Assembly: GCF_027579695.1 (NCBI RefSeq)
Contig: NC_083571.1
Span: 44,647,890 to 44,711,889 of the forward strand
Reading direction: 5' to 3'
Length of the DNA: 64,000 nucleotides
Origin: Neoarius graeffei
Lineage: Eukaryota > Chordata > Actinopteri > Siluriformes > Ariidae
The notes beneath the pieces were generated by a model. It did no database searches and was not told where the DNA came from. It saw only the letters and a program-made list of their open reading frames with translations. Below are positions 48,575 to 60,500 of the stretch, piece after piece (the stretch's first letter is position 1; the number at the start of each line of letters is the position of its first letter). The position numbers were made by a program, and so were the translations under genes.

Positions 48575-49300
48575 TCAGGCCAGGCAGCCGTCCGGCCCGC
48601 AGCCGACTCCCCCCCCCCCCCCCCCCCGATGGGAGAGGAAGTCCACCACGACCATCTGCGACCCCGGCCTGTGGACCACCTTGAAGTTAAAGGGTTGGAG
48701 TGCCAGATACCAACGGGTGGTCCGCGCGTTGGCATCCTTCATGCAGTGGAGCCACTGGAGGGGCACGTGGTCCAAACAGAGGGTGAAAGAGCGTCCCAGC
48801 AGGTAGTAACAAAGGGCAAGGACCGCCCACTTGATGTCCAGGCACTCCTTCTCTATGGTGCTGTAGCGCCCCTCGCGCACTGACAGCTTTCAACTAATGT
48901 ACAGCACTGGGCGATCCTCCCCCTCCACCTCCTGGGACAAAACAGCCCCCAGCCCTCTGTCCGACGTGTCCGTCTGCAATATGAAAGGGAGAGAAATGTC
49001 AGGGGAGTGTAACAGTGGCCCCCCACACAGTGCAGCCTTTACCTCAGAAAAAGCCCGCTGGCATTGCTCCATCCACTGGACTGGATCTGGTGCCCCTTTT
49101 TTAGTGAGATCAGTCAGCGGGCTGGTGACGTCCAAATAATTAGGTATAAACCTACGATAATAGCCAGCCAGCCCCAGGAACAGTCTCACCCGCTTTTTGG
49201 TCTTGGGCCTCAGGCAGGCCGCAATCGCTGCAGTCTTGTAAATTGCCCATTGCCCAAGTGGAAGCCCAGATACCGTACTTCCACCCGCCCAATCGCACAC
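48575..49300 (-). pseudogene. RT connection and RNase H of Gmr1-like copy 2
   Basis: KKRVRLFLGLAGYYRRFIPN starts the part after the RT thumb. The RNase H then has LQTDTSDRGLGAVLSQ (first D), YSTIEKECLDIKWAV (catalytic E), a CLDHVPLQWL block and VDFLSH (last D). A stop after LYIS at about 48890 breaks it. It would degrade the RNA strand of the RNA-DNA hybrid. It is the last pol domain before the 3' LTR; a poly-C run (48612-48627) follows. Confidence 0.9.
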
Positions 49301-50163
49301 TTCTTTGGTTTGGCTGTGAGACCCGCCTGCCTCAGCGACCTAAGGACGGCCCTCAGGTGTTGTAGGTGCCACGGCCAGTCATTACTATAAATAATGATGT
49401 CGTCAAGGTACGCGGCAGTATAGGTGATGTGGGGGCGGAGGACCCTATCCATCAGCTGCTGAAATGTAGCGGGCGCCCCAAACAGCCCAAAAGGAAGTGT
49501 GACAAACTGGTGTAAGCCGAACGGTGTGGAAAAGGCCGTTTTTTCTCAGGATAATGGAGTCAAGGGGATCTGCCAATAACCCTTTGTCAAATCCAGTGTC
49601 GAGTAAAAGCAAGCCGTGCCTAGTCGATCGAGCAACTCATCAATACGAGGCATTGGGTACGCGTCGAATTTAGACACCGCGTTGACTTTTCTATAGTCTA
49701 CACAGAACCGGACCGACCCGTCGACCTTGGGTACCAAGACCACCGGGCTGCTCCAGTCACTGTGGGACTCCTCGACGATGCCCATTTCGAGCATGGCCTT
49801 GAGTTCTTCCTGAACCACTTTTTTCTTGTGTTCGGGTAGCCTGTAAGGGCGGCTATGCACTACCACCCCTGGGGGCATCTCAATGTGGTGCTCTATGAGG
49901 TCAGTGTGGCCAGGCAGGGGCGAGAACATGTCTGAAAATTCGGTCTGCAACTGGGCAACCTCCGCGAGTTGTGTCGGGGAGAGGTGGTCTCCACAGGGGA
50001 CCGGAGAGGTACGCGATGCCAATACTCCCTTTTGAACCTCCGGCCCCAGCTCCGCCTTCTCCGGAACCACCGACACCAACGCCACGGGGACCTCCTCATT
50101 CCAGAGTTTGAGTAGATTGAGGTGGTAAATCTGTAGCGCCCCACCCCTGTCCGTTCGCCTCAC
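49210..50163 (-). pseudogene. Reverse transcriptase of Gmr1-like copy 2
   Basis: 50163-49546 reads from a linker (HLNLLKLWNEEVPV) through the RT fingers: YRLPEHKKKVVQEELKAML, SDWSSPVVLVPKVDGSVRFC, VDYRKVNAVSKFDAYPMPRI and LDLTKGYWQIPL. A TGA near 49546 stands where an Arg CGA is expected. The reading then goes on to the catalytic AAYLDDIIIYS (YLDD, about 49410) and KPKKCAIGRVEVRYLGFHL. A frameshift near 49240 ends it. It lies directly after the integrase, not before it. Confidence 0.93.
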
Positions 50164-50166
50164 CTC

Positions 50167-51500
50167 TTAGCCAACATCCCCGACTCGCCGTGTGACCTCA
50201 AAGGGTCCTTGCCACTTGGCGATTAATTTGGAGCTCGATGTGGGCAACAGTACGAATACTTTATCTCCCAATGCAAACTCCCTAAGGCGCGTACCCTTGT
50301 CGTACAGGCGGGTTTGCCGTTCTTGGGCCTGCCGCAAATTCTCCTGGGTTAGGTGCATGAGTGTGTGGAGTTTTGCGTGCAGGTCAATAACATATTGAAT
50401 TTCATTTTTACTTGGTGAAGGTCCCTCCTCCCAATTTTCTTGCAGCACGTCTAAAATGCCGCGCGGCTTACGCCCATATAACAACTCGAATGGGGAGAAC
50501 CCCGTGGAGGCTTGTAGGACCTCTCGCACTGCAAACAACAAGGGTTCGAGCCATTTATCCCAATTAAGTGCGTCCTCGCTTGTGAATTTCTTAATTATAT
50601 TTTTGAGGCTGCGATTGAATCGTTCGACTAAACCGTCCGTTTGTGGGTGATAAACGCTGGTGCGGATCGGCTTAATACCTAATAACCCATAAAGTTCATT
50701 CAGTGTTCGTGACATAACGAGGTGCCTTGATCAGTCAGAATCTCTTTTGGGATTCCAACTCGGGAGATAACGCGGAAGAGCACTTCCGCAATACTGCGTG
50801 CTGAGATATTGTGAAGAGGCACTGCTTCCGGGTATCGCGTTGCATAGTCCACTAGAACTAATATAAAGCGGTACCCTCATGTTGACTGATCTAATGGCCC
50901 AACGATATCCATCCCAATTCTTTCGAATGGGGTCTCGATTAATGGGAGAGGGCGCAAAGGCGCTTTTGGAATGGCTGCTGGATTTACTAACTGGCATTCG
51001 CGGCATACCGTACACCACCTATGGACATCGGCGTGAATTCCTGGCCAATAGAACCGGGCCATTATTCGGGCTAGTGTTTTATCCTGCCCTAAGTGTCCAG
51101 CCATGGGATTAAAGTGAGCCGCCTGGAATACCAATTCCCGGCGGCTTTTTGGAATCAAGAGCTGCGTGATTTGTTCTTTAGTCTGAGTGTCCTGCATCAC
51201 TTGGTATAATCTATCCTTCAAAATAGAAAAATAAGGGAAGGACAGGGTGGCGTTTGGCTGGAGTGTTTGACCATCGATTACTCTCACTTGGTCAAACGCA
51301 TGCCACAGAATCTCGTCTCGCGACTGCTCTAATGGGAAATCCGCAAGGGATTCCCTGAGAGAGGGAGGAGGAGCCGGCGGCTCCTCACTCTGACGCGGAG
51401 ATGACGTAGATGGCTCTGTGACAGCTGCTCCCGCCAAAGCGACACCGGGACCTCCCCTTGCTGAAATACGGCAGGACCCACTCTTTACTAAATGACTCAT
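50167..51500 (-). pseudogene. Integrase of Gmr1-like copy 2 (located before RT)
   Basis: 51500-50877 has the N-terminal HHCC zinc site (HFNPMAGH … CTVCRECQ) and the start of the catalytic core, GMDIVGPLD. A TGA at about 50884 then interrupts (GYRFILVLVDYATRYPEAV follows, with a further core D at ILTDQGT near 50730). A missing T at about 50717 shifts the frame. The last part, 50715-50167, has the core Glu (HPQTDGLVERFNRSLK), GFSPFELLYGR and a C-terminal segment (LGDKVFVLLPTSSSKLIAKW, GPFEVTRRVG). The normal product inserts element DNA into chromosomes. Confidence 0.92.
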
Positions 51501-51960
51501 TAATGCCCTGAATCCCGGCCAATCAGTCCAGTCCCCAAAATTATCGAGTGGGTGAGGTGAGGATTAACTGCCGCCTTTACTCTAAATTTTTCCCCTCTGA
51601 AAAAAATGTGGACTGACACTAAAGGGTAGCTGTGAACATTCCCGTGCACACACAACACCTTCACCCCCTGTGCTCCCCCCAATACCTCGTCTTGCACCAG
51701 GCTTTGGTGGATTGAGGTCTGATTACAGCCAGAGTCCACCAAAGCCTGATATGTATCCCCTTGGATACTCACTGGTATGCAATACACTCCGGCCCGATCG
51801 AGGGCACCTCCTGGTGTGTCGGGGATCCGAACCACCATGCCCACTTCCATCACCGAGCACTGCTGTTGGAGGTGGCCCGGCTCCCCGCAGCGCCAGCAAA
51901 CCGGCCCGGGTTTTCTCTCTGCACCGGTACTCTGGGGCTCACTCACCTGGGGGGGGGGGG
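51500..51960 (-). pseudogene. Zinc knuckle and protease of Gmr1-like copy 2
   Basis: The frame 52219-51500 contains CWRCGEPGHLQQQC, a CCHC nucleic-acid-binding knuckle. About 50 residues later comes the aspartic protease active site ALVDSGCNQTSIHQS (DSG). The flap/ILGTGLIG-type segment near its end (HSIILGTGLI) fits the second conserved protease block. It would cut the Gag-Pol polyprotein. This frame alone is uninterrupted over the protease. Confidence 0.85.
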
Positions 51961-52083
51961 GAGACAGACACGGAAGTGGGAAACGGGAGGACACTGCGGG
52001 TGCAGTGGACCGGCTGTGAGGGAGCCGGCCCCCACCTCCACGGTGGGGGAACGGGGCGAGGACGAGACACAGAAGGGGAGGGG

Positions 52084-52115
<32 letters not shown>

Positions 52116-52834
52116 GCGAAGAGGGGATCTGTGATCCTGCCGCGGGAACAGCCACCAAATGATCCTCCGGCAACTCGATGGCCTGATCCAGCGACGCCGG
52201 GCGATGGCACTGGACCCACTCCGCCATTCCTTTGGGAAGTTGCGCAATGAACTGCTTCAGTGCCACCAGGTCGACGACTCCCTCGGCGTCGTGGTTGTCA
52301 GCCCACAGCCACCGCCTGCAGGCGTCCCGGAGTTGCTGGCCAAATGCGAATGGGCGGCCGACCTCCTCTAGGTGTAGAGCGTGGAAGTGCTGACGATGTT
52401 GTTCGGGGGTGCACCCCACACGCTGGAGGACGGCCCAGCGAAGGTCCGCGTAGACCAGCCAGCTGTCGGCGGGGAGCTGTAGAGCGGCCAGCTGCGCCTC
52501 GCCCTATTAGCAGGGGGAGGAGGTGCGCCGCACGCTGTTCCACCGGCCACCCCGAGGCTTCTGCTGATTGTTCAAATAGCGTGAGGAAGGCCTCGGGGTC
52601 GTCGTGCGGGCCCATCTTCGTTGGGGTGAGGTGGAGTGGGCCCGCAGCAGTGGAGATGGTGGCCCCCACCGATGCGAGGAGGTGCCGGAACGCCTGATGA
52701 CCTTCCTGTTGCACCAGCAGCAGGGCCTCGAACCGTTGTTCTTGCTCCTTTCGGAGGGTGAGCAGCGCCTGGTGCTGGCTCTGTTGGGCTGTGGTGAGGG
52801 CGTGGATCAGGTCTGCGAAGGGGGAGGACTCCAT
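51943..52834 (-). pseudogene. gag of Gmr1-like copy 2
   Basis: Starts MESSPFADLIHALTTAQQSQ, with a Gln/Leu-rich, probably coiled first 50 residues (LRKEQEQRFEALLLVQQEG), then MGPHDDPEAFLTLFEQSAEA, a helical capsid-like part. A frameshift at about 52505 moves it to the frame with EQHRQHFHALHLEEVGRPFA and RDACRRWLWADNHD. A second shift after about 52080 leads to the zinc knuckle. The region resembles the SCAN-related capsid part of fish gypsy Gags. It packages element RNA; here two frameshifts break it. Confidence 0.82.
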
Positions 52835-52858
52835 GGGGCTGTTCTCTTCTGTGCTCGG

Positions 52859-52876
52859 TCCCGGGTTTCCGCACCA
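52859..52876 (-). promoter_or_regulatory. Primer-binding site of Gmr1-like copy 2
   Basis: TCCCGGGTTTCCGCACCA on the plus strand, one base from the LTR. It equals the tRNA-Phe-type site of copy 1 with one mismatch. Confidence 0.75.
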
Positions 52877-52877
52877 C

Positions 52878-53195
52878 TGTAGAAGTCAGAGTGGGTGGGT
52901 GGAGCACAGAAGTACGGCAGGCCAGAACTGAGTTCCAAAAACTCTTTTATTTTAGCTTTTCAGCTTTGACTTTTCACACTCTCCCAGTCACACGCGCGCA
53001 CACACACACACAAGTCATCTGGTGCGGGAGAGAGCTCCCTTCCTCTGCTCTCTCTCTCCTTATATAGGGCGTGGTTGCTGGGAAGACACACAAACACAGG
53101 TTAATTCACATCAGGTGTAGTGATTCTGCCACTTACCTTCCCTGACTCCGCCCTCCGGTCACAGACCGACGCTTGACCATGCCCCCACTGCCACA
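52878..53195 (-). repeat. 5' LTR of Gmr1-like copy 2
   Basis: 318 bp, TG…CA, differs from the 3' LTR by few substitutions plus microsatellite length, which points to a fairly young insertion. Confidence 0.92.
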
Positions 53196-53461
53196 CTGTA
53201 ATTGCAGCAAAAGGTGGCTCTACAAAATATTGACTTTGAGGGGTGAATACCTATGCACACTCCAGATTTCTGGGGGGTTTTTTTTCATCTTAATTATTGC
53301 TTGTGTCACAATTAAAAAAAAAACAATTTGCACCTTTAAATTAGTAGGCATGTTGTGTAAATCAAATGGTGCTAACCCTTCAAAAATCCATTTTAATTCC
53401 AGCTTGTAATGTGACAAAACAAGACATACACCAAGGGGGATGAATACTTTTGCAAGACTGT

Positions 53462-53632
53462 ATTCCCAGTGTCACCTAATGGTTAAGAACAGTATACATT
53501 TTGTGCTGAGTGCAAGCAGGGACTCCGGCAAGGCTAAATATGACAGCATAACTAAAAGCGAGAGCCAGAAGGTAACACAGACATGAGGGAGCCCTGGGAC
53601 ATAAAGCAGCCAGCCACTCTACCATCAAAAGC
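53462..53632 (-). repeat. Fragment of the L2-like LINE 3' region
   Basis: Matches 57310-57480, downstream of the intact LINE ORF (GCAAGCAGGGACTCCGGCA, GGGACATAAAGCAGCCAGCC). The adjoining Tc1 end marks its left limit. Confidence 0.8.
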
Positions 53633-54402
53633 TGAGTTTTGGAAAAACATCTCTAAAATGGCCTTTTAAATAAAATTCTATAAAAATACACTCTTGTTCT
53701 TCCATTTGATCTTTTGTGAAAACTGCTACTCTGCAAAGCAGGAAATACTTTTAATATTTTGCTTGTTCAGGAGGAGACTATAACAATCTCCTTCACAACT
53801 GTCTTAAAAAACTAAACCTAAAAAATGGCAATACCCTACCTTTAATTCTAAACAAAGCCAAACCTACCATTATAGTCATGTTAGTCTGCTTTTTTCTCTG
53901 TCTCAAAAATATGCATAGTATGTTTAAGTTAGATAGCTGTGATAGTAGCACTGAATGCTGACACTTCTTTACAACAATTTTTACACTTTAAATAGTGATT
54001 AAAACTGCAGATGAATGTATTGAATTTGTTGTATATGAACCCACTTGAATGGTAGTTTATATAATAATTTATCTTATCTTCTAAATGAATACAAACATAT
54101 ACATTTATGCATTAGCTCATAGTCCATGATTTTAGACACAGTGCAGGGGTGTCCAATCTTAACCATAAATATTTTGTATTGCTGCAAGTTTTCATTATAA
54201 CCAAGCAGCAGCAAATTTAATACAACTCATCAGTTGTTTGAAGACCAAGCCCAACTGATTAAACAAGTGGAATAAGGTGTAGCTCCGGCTTGGCTTGACC
54301 TGCAGCCCTTCAAGAAGAAGATCGGAAAATCCTGCCTTCTTACAAATTAGCAATCATTTGAAACCATGAAACATGAATTACATTATTAACCACATTTTAT
54401 AC
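53633..54402. other. No gene seen
   Basis: AT-rich DNA without recognised features. Confidence 0.5.
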
Positions 54403-54735
54403 AGGGGGTAGCATGGTGGTGTAGTGGTTAGCACTGTTCCCTCACAGCAAGAAGGTTCCAGGTTCGAAACCAGGTTCTGTGCAAAGTTTGCATGTTCTCC
54501 ATGTGTCTGCATGGGTTTCCTTCCACAGTTCAAAGACATGCAGATTACTGGGATAATCTGTGGAACCACTGGCGTTGCACAAGCCAGTGCATACTTGGTG
54601 CCGGTCCCAAGCCTGGATAGATTGAGGAGGGATGTGTCAGGAAGGGCATCTGGTGTAAAACCTATGCCAAATCAAATATGTGGAACAGATTCACTATGGC
54701 AACCCCTAATGGGAGCAGCTGAAAGATCACATCTT
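54403..54735 (+). repeat. tRNA-headed SINE, type 3 tail
   Basis: Diverged head (GTAGCATGGTGGTGTAGTGG) and core (CAGTTCAAAGACATGCAG). The tail is unlike types 1 and 2: GCACAAGCCAGTGC, GTCAGGAAGGGCATCTGG, TGGCAACCCCTAATGGGAGC. The tail resembles that of DANA/V-SINE-like fish SINEs by general memory. Confidence 0.8.
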
Positions 54736-54909
54736 GTAAAAGACCAAAATAATATCGGAATTAAGTGCAAAGGTTTTAGCAAACTGGTTAGACGGTAGAA
54801 ATTATTTACTGTGTTACTGAACACTTACCGTACTGAGCTGTTGAGTATGATGATATACAATGGAGAACTGAAGGTGTAGTACATATTTATAATGAAATTC
54901 CAACTTTTC

Positions 54910-55243
54910 AGGGTGGCACGGTGGCGTAGTGGTTAGTGCTGTCACCTCACAGCAAGAAGGTCTGGGTTTGAGCCCCGTGGCCGGCGATTGCCTTTCTGTG
55001 CGGAGTTTGCATGTTGTCCGTGTGGGGGTGCTCCGGTTTCCCCCACAGTCCAAAGACATGCAGGTTAGGTTAACTGGTGACTCTAAATTGACCATAGATG
55101 TGAATGGTTGTCTATGTGTCAGCCCTGTGATGACCTGGCGATTTGTCCAGGGTGTACCCTGCCTTTCACCTGTAGTCAGCTGGGATAGGCTCCAGCTTGC
55201 CTGCGACCCTGTAGAACAGGATAAAGTGGCTAGAGATGATGAG
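54910..55243 (+). repeat. tRNA-headed SINE (type 1 tail)
   Basis: 13-bp target duplication ATTCCAACTTTTC at 54897-54909 and 55244-55256. Core has small deletions. Confidence 0.95.
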
Positions 55244-55256
55244 ATTCCAACTTTTC

Positions 55257-55534
55257 CATTGTCAGAATTTCCAGCTTCCTTTCCTGGAGAGAAAAAAACC
55301 CCCAACAAATTACAAGAACCAGTATAGAATTTTTTTTTAAATGAACCAAATAATTAAGAACAATGTAGAGACTATAGTGTCATCCAAAACTATCAAATTA
55401 ATCAAAACCTCATCAACACTGGTAAAATATGGCACTTGTTTGGAGATTTTGTGTGAGTAAGATCCTCTTGTATGACAGTGTATTAGAGCCATTGTAGGTT
55501 AAAAAAAAAGAACGAAATACAGAGCTGTCGTATG
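55257..55534. other. No gene seen
   Basis: AT-rich spacer. Confidence 0.5.
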
Positions 55535-55849
55535 TAAAGCCTGGTGCACAAGGGCGATTTTCCATCGCTTGGTTGCGCAATTTCTTGACACAAGCGAAAA
55601 ATCGCTTTGTGTGTGGATATTTGAGACGGCGATTTTTTGTTGCTTGCAACAGATTGCAGGTATCAAACATGCTTGATATTCTGTGACAAAAAAAAAAAAC
55701 ACCAGTCGCTTACTTGTCTCTGAAAATTCTCAGTCATCCAGGTCATAGTAAACTGTGGGTGGTAAAAGAGAGCAACTGGACTTGCTTGAAGATTCTTGAA
55801 GACGTTTCACCTCTCATCCAAAAGGCTTCTTCAGTTCTGTCTGACGTAA

Positions 55850-56432
55850 GCTGTGTTCACATATATACCGGTACGATAGTGGTATAACTGTATCGATACA
55901 AAGTATACCGGTACAGTTTAGTGCATCTGTCCACACTAGCGAGAAATGCTTGCGGTTTTCTTTCACGGTAGTTGAAATGCGCGTGCGTGAAATGTTTCCG
56001 TGGTTACAGAGTAATTTCCTTCCGAGAATATGGCGGATGAAACAACGTGTGTGTGCTTTTTGTTGTCAATGTACAGTCTGTATTTCTGGTGGTAATTTAT
56101 TCAGTCGAATCGTATAAAACGCGTGAGGCAGTTGAGAAAGAAACAAACAAATCTCCGTTCTTCACTATTTTATTCAGCGAAGACAGCAAAGAAGTAGGAA
56201 TGGTTCATTGCGCATGCACATTATATTTGTATCGATACAGAACCGCTTCATCTGTCCACACTACAGCGAAGCGCTATAGTACCAATACTGTACCGGTACG
56301 AAACCCATACATTTGTGGGTTTCGTACCGATACAGTTATACCGCTACAGTACCGGTATAGTTGCTAGTATGGACAGGTGTCGCAGTACAAAAGTAGTATC
56401 GTATTGGTACAAAATCCCTAGTGTGGACAGGG
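55850..56432. mobile_element. MITE-like element with TACCGGTAC-rich ends
   Basis: Ends CTGTGTTCACATATATACC and TAGTGTGGACAGG are roughly inverted (GTGTCCACAC-type). The interior holds many TACCGGTAC / TATCGATAC palindromes and CATCTGTCCACACTA twice. No transposase. Boundaries approximate. Confidence 0.5.
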
Positions 56433-57581
56433 TATAATAGAGAGTATCAGGTATTTATCCTCTCATGGATGAAAATCAAATCAAATCAAATCAAGTTTAT
56501 TTGTACAGCACTTTTAACAATAAACATTGTCGCAAAGCAGCTTTACAGAATTTGAACGACTTAAAACATGAGCTAATTTTATCCCTAATCTATCCCCAAT
56601 GAGCAAGCCTGTAGCGACGGTGGCAAGGAAAAACTCCCTCAGACGACATGAGGAAGAAACCTCGAGAGGAACCAGACTCAAAAGGGAACCCATCCTCATT
56701 TGGGCAACAACAGACAGCCTGACTATAATATTAACAGTTTTAACAGGTATAACCCTCAACTGTCCTCATGGGGCCGTCCTTCACAGGAGTGGGGCGATAA
56801 AACTCCGACCAGACACAGGGCACCAGGATGGATCAAGCAGGTCCGAGGGGCAGAAGAGGCCAGCATCTCAATCCCAGGATCAACATGTAAGAGAAAGAAA
56901 ACACATTGTTAGGTATGCCCTAAAAATGACAAGTATTAAATCTGTGTGGTAGGCTCGCAGAGACGAGAGTCTTTACATCAGGCATAACACACAATGGCAT
57001 GTTAATATGGTAAAAAATATATCATGACTGCTCTGGCTGGATGCTTGATTGGGTGATGGGAGCACACTCCTCAGCAATGATGAGATGCAGATGGGACCCT
57101 TAGGCCTGGCCAAGACAATTCAGTTACATTTCACCGGGTCTGGGACATGCGACAGAATGTCTGACGGCCGATTCCCTGCAGGCTACGATAGCCAGTCGAG
57201 GTCCCCACCGTCTCCACCAAAAGATTTCCTGTTGACTCCATGTAACTCAGAGGGACAGATTTGGGGTGGGGGGGAGAGAAAGAAAACACAGGTGGTTAGG
57301 TATGCCCAATGTCACCTGAATAAGTAGGAACAGTATACATATTGCACCGAGTACAAGCAGGGACTCCGGCAACTAACTATGACAGCATAACTAAAAGGAG
57401 AGAGCCAGAAGGTAACACAGGCATGAGGGAGCCCCGGGACATAAAGCAGCCAGCCACTACACCGTCAACAAACTCGAGTGAGCAAGCGAGTGGGGACTGA
57501 CAGCATCCATACATCCCAGTTTACCAAAACACTCTATGTCTGAGGACCCTCCAGATCTACTCCTTTACCTCATAAACACCA

Positions 57582-60500
57582 TTAACAAAAGGCTTGACTA
57601 AACAGATATGTTTTCAGCCTAGACTTAAATGCTGAGACTGTGTCTGATTCCCGAACATTACTTGGAAGGCTGTTCCATAACAGTGGGGCTTTGTAAGAAA
57701 AGGCTCTTCCCCCTGATGTAGCCTTCACTATACGAGGTACCAGCAGATAGCCTGCACCTTTTGATCTAAGTAGGCGTGGCGGGTCATAGAGGAGCAGAAG
57801 TTCACTCAGGTACTGTGGTGCGAGACCATTTAGTGCTTTAAAGGTCAATAGTAGTATTTTATAATCAATACAAAATTTGATTGGGAGCCAATGCAGTGTG
57901 GATAAGACAGGCGTGATGTGGTCATATTTTCTAGTTCTAGTAAGGACTCTTGCTGCTGCATTTTGAACTAACTGGAGCTTGTTTATGCACTTATTGGAAC
58001 ATCCAGACAGTAAGGCATTACAATAATCCAACCTGGAGGTAACGAAAGCATGGACTAGTTTTTCTGCATCATGCAATGACATTAAATTTCTTATCTTTGC
58101 AATATTTCTGAGATGAAAGAAAGCTATCCGAGTGATGTTATCAATGTGAGTTTCGAATGAAAGACTGGGGTCAATAATCACTCCGAGGTCTTTTACTGCT
58201 GTACGTGAAGAAACAGAAAGGCCATCCAGAGTTACTGTGTAATCAGAAAACTTACTTCTAGCTGTATGTGGTCCTAGCACAAGTACTTCAGTCTTGTCAG
58301 AGTTAAGCAGAAGGAAATTTATAAGCATCCAGTGTCTAATGTCCTTAACACATTCCTCAATTCTATTAAGCTGGTGTCTCTCATCAGGTTTTGCAGAGAC
58401 ATACAACTGTGTGTCATCAGCATAACAGTGGAAACTAATACAATGTTTACGAATAATATCGCCCAGAGGTAACATATATAGAGAAAAAAGCAGTGGACCC
58501 AAGACAGAACCTTGTGGAACACCAAACATTACCTCGGTACGTCTAGAAATATCACCATTTATATCAACATACTGATAACGATCAGTTAGATAAGACCTGA
58601 GCCAGGAGAGGGCCATTCCCTTAACTCCCACAACATTTTCTAGTCTATCCAGAAGAATGGAATGATCAATGGTATCAAATGCTGCACTAAGGTCAAGCAA
58701 CACAAGTAGCGAGACACAGCCCTGATCAGACGCCAACAGTAGGTTGTTTACTACTTTAACCAGTGCTGTCTCTGTGCTATGATGAGGTCTAAATCCTGAC
58801 TGATACATTTCATGGATGTTATTCCTATGTAAATATGAGCATAACTGCTGTGCCACAGCTTTTTCAAGGATCTTGGAGATAAAGGGGAGGTTGGATATTG
58901 GCCGATAATTGGACAGCTGACAGGGATCAAGGTCAGGTTTTTTAATCAGGGGTTTGATAACTGCTAGTTTAAAGGATTTGGGTACATAGCCAATCATAAG
59001 AGAAGAATTTATTATTTTTAGAAGCGGTTCAATTACTCCAGGCATTATCTGTTTGAATAGATGTGTCGGTAAGGGATCTAGTACGCAAGTTGAGGCTTTT
59101 GATGTAGAGATTAATGAAAGTAATTCAGTTTCTTTTAGGGGAGTAAAACATTCTAACTGATGATCTGATACAGTTATATTGTTAACTACAAGGTCACTTT
59201 CATTGTCTAACCTTAAATTAGTAGTTTGAATTTTTTGTCGGATATTCTCAATTTTGTCATTAAAAAAATTCATGAAGTCGTTGCTACTACATACTGCAGG
59301 TATGCATGTGTTGATAGTGGACTTATTCCTGGTTAATTTTGCTACAGTATTAAATAGGAATCTAGGATTATTTTTGTTATCTTCTATTAGGGAGGAGAAA
59401 TATGTTGATCTCGCAGCACTAAGAGCTTTTCTATACTTCAGGAAGCTCTCCTTCCAAGCTAATTTGAACACTACCAATTTTGTTTGATGCCATTTACGTT
59501 CCAATTTTCGAGTGGTCTGTTTTAATGTGCGAGTGTCATCATTATACCAGGGTGCTAATTTTTTGTCTCTGACCATTTTCCTTTTTAGAGGAGCTACATT
59601 ATCTAAAGTATGGCGGAATGTTGACTCTAAGCATTCAGTTGCCTGATCAAGTTCTGCAGGGGCTGACAGTGACCCAATCAAAGTTGACAGCTCTGGGAGA
59701 TCATTTATAAAGCTCTGTGCAGTAGTTGACATGAAAGTACGTTTAATATAGTAGCGTGGTGAGGTGCATATATTATTACTCAGACATATTTTGAATGAGA
59801 TGAGACAATGATCTGAGATAACTTCAGACTGTGGAAGTATGACTATATTGTCTACGTTTAATCTGAATGTTAGGATTAGATCAAGGGTGTGACCACCATT
59901 ATGGGTCGGTCCTATGACATTCTGCTTAATCCCGACTGAATCTAAGATGGACACAAACGCTGTTTTGAAAGGGTCTTCTGGGTTATCGAAGTGAATATTA
60001 AAATCTCCGACAACTAAAGCTTTGTCTAAGGAAATAACCAAATCTGAGATAAAATCTGCAAATTCAGAAAGAAACTCAGAATATGGCCCCGGGGGCCTGT
60101 AAATAATAAGCAATGGAATTAACTGGGTAGACTTATTTTTCGAGGCTACATACATTATATGAGTATGAAGAACTTCAAATGTATTAAATTTATAACCAGG
60201 TTTGTGTGTTACACCTAGATAATCGTTATAAATAACCGCGACGCCTCCTCCTCTGCCAGTTAGACGAGGCTGGTGTATATAACTGTATCCAGGAGGACTC
60301 GCTTCATTTAATGCTATATATTCATTTGGCTTAATCCATGTTTCTGTTAAACACAGTACATTAAACTCCTGATCAGTAATGAGTTCATTAACCATTAGCG
60401 CTTTGGATGTAAGAGATCTAATATTTAATAGCCCCACCTTTAGATCAAAGGTGCTGGCAGCAGCTGTACAGTCAGTATGATCTAATTTTATATTGATTAG

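Larger units (their letters stand above)
48230..53195 (-). mobile_element. Gmr1-like Ty3/gypsy retrotransposon, complete (4966 bp), integrase before RT
   Basis: Two LTRs (48230-48557 and 52878-53195) with TG…CA ends. A perfect 5-bp target duplication CTGTA lies at 48225-48229 and 53196-53200. On the minus strand the order is 5' LTR, PBS, gag, zinc knuckle, protease, integrase, reverse transcriptase, RNase H, 3' LTR. RNase H ends about 50 bp from the LTR, with no integrase after it. In ordinary Ty3/gypsy elements integrase is last; the order here is that of Ty1/copia, a hallmark of the Gmr1 group first described in cod. All genes carry stops or frameshifts, so this copy is dead. Confidence 0.92.
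47150..53461 (+). mobile_element. Tc1-like element (family D) split by the Gmr1-like retrotransposon
   Basis: Transposase-bearing left part (about 47150-48229) and right part (53196-53461, ending ATGAATACTTTTGCAAGACTG) join across the LTR element: TTGCAGCTGTA|ATTGCAGCAAAAGG. The left TIR is lost or unrecognisable. Confidence 0.85.

Noticed and set aside
56599-57327. Frames of 92-117 codons downstream of the LINE ORF
   Set aside because: They fall in the LINE 3' untranslated region, antisense to the element, and share no protein motif.
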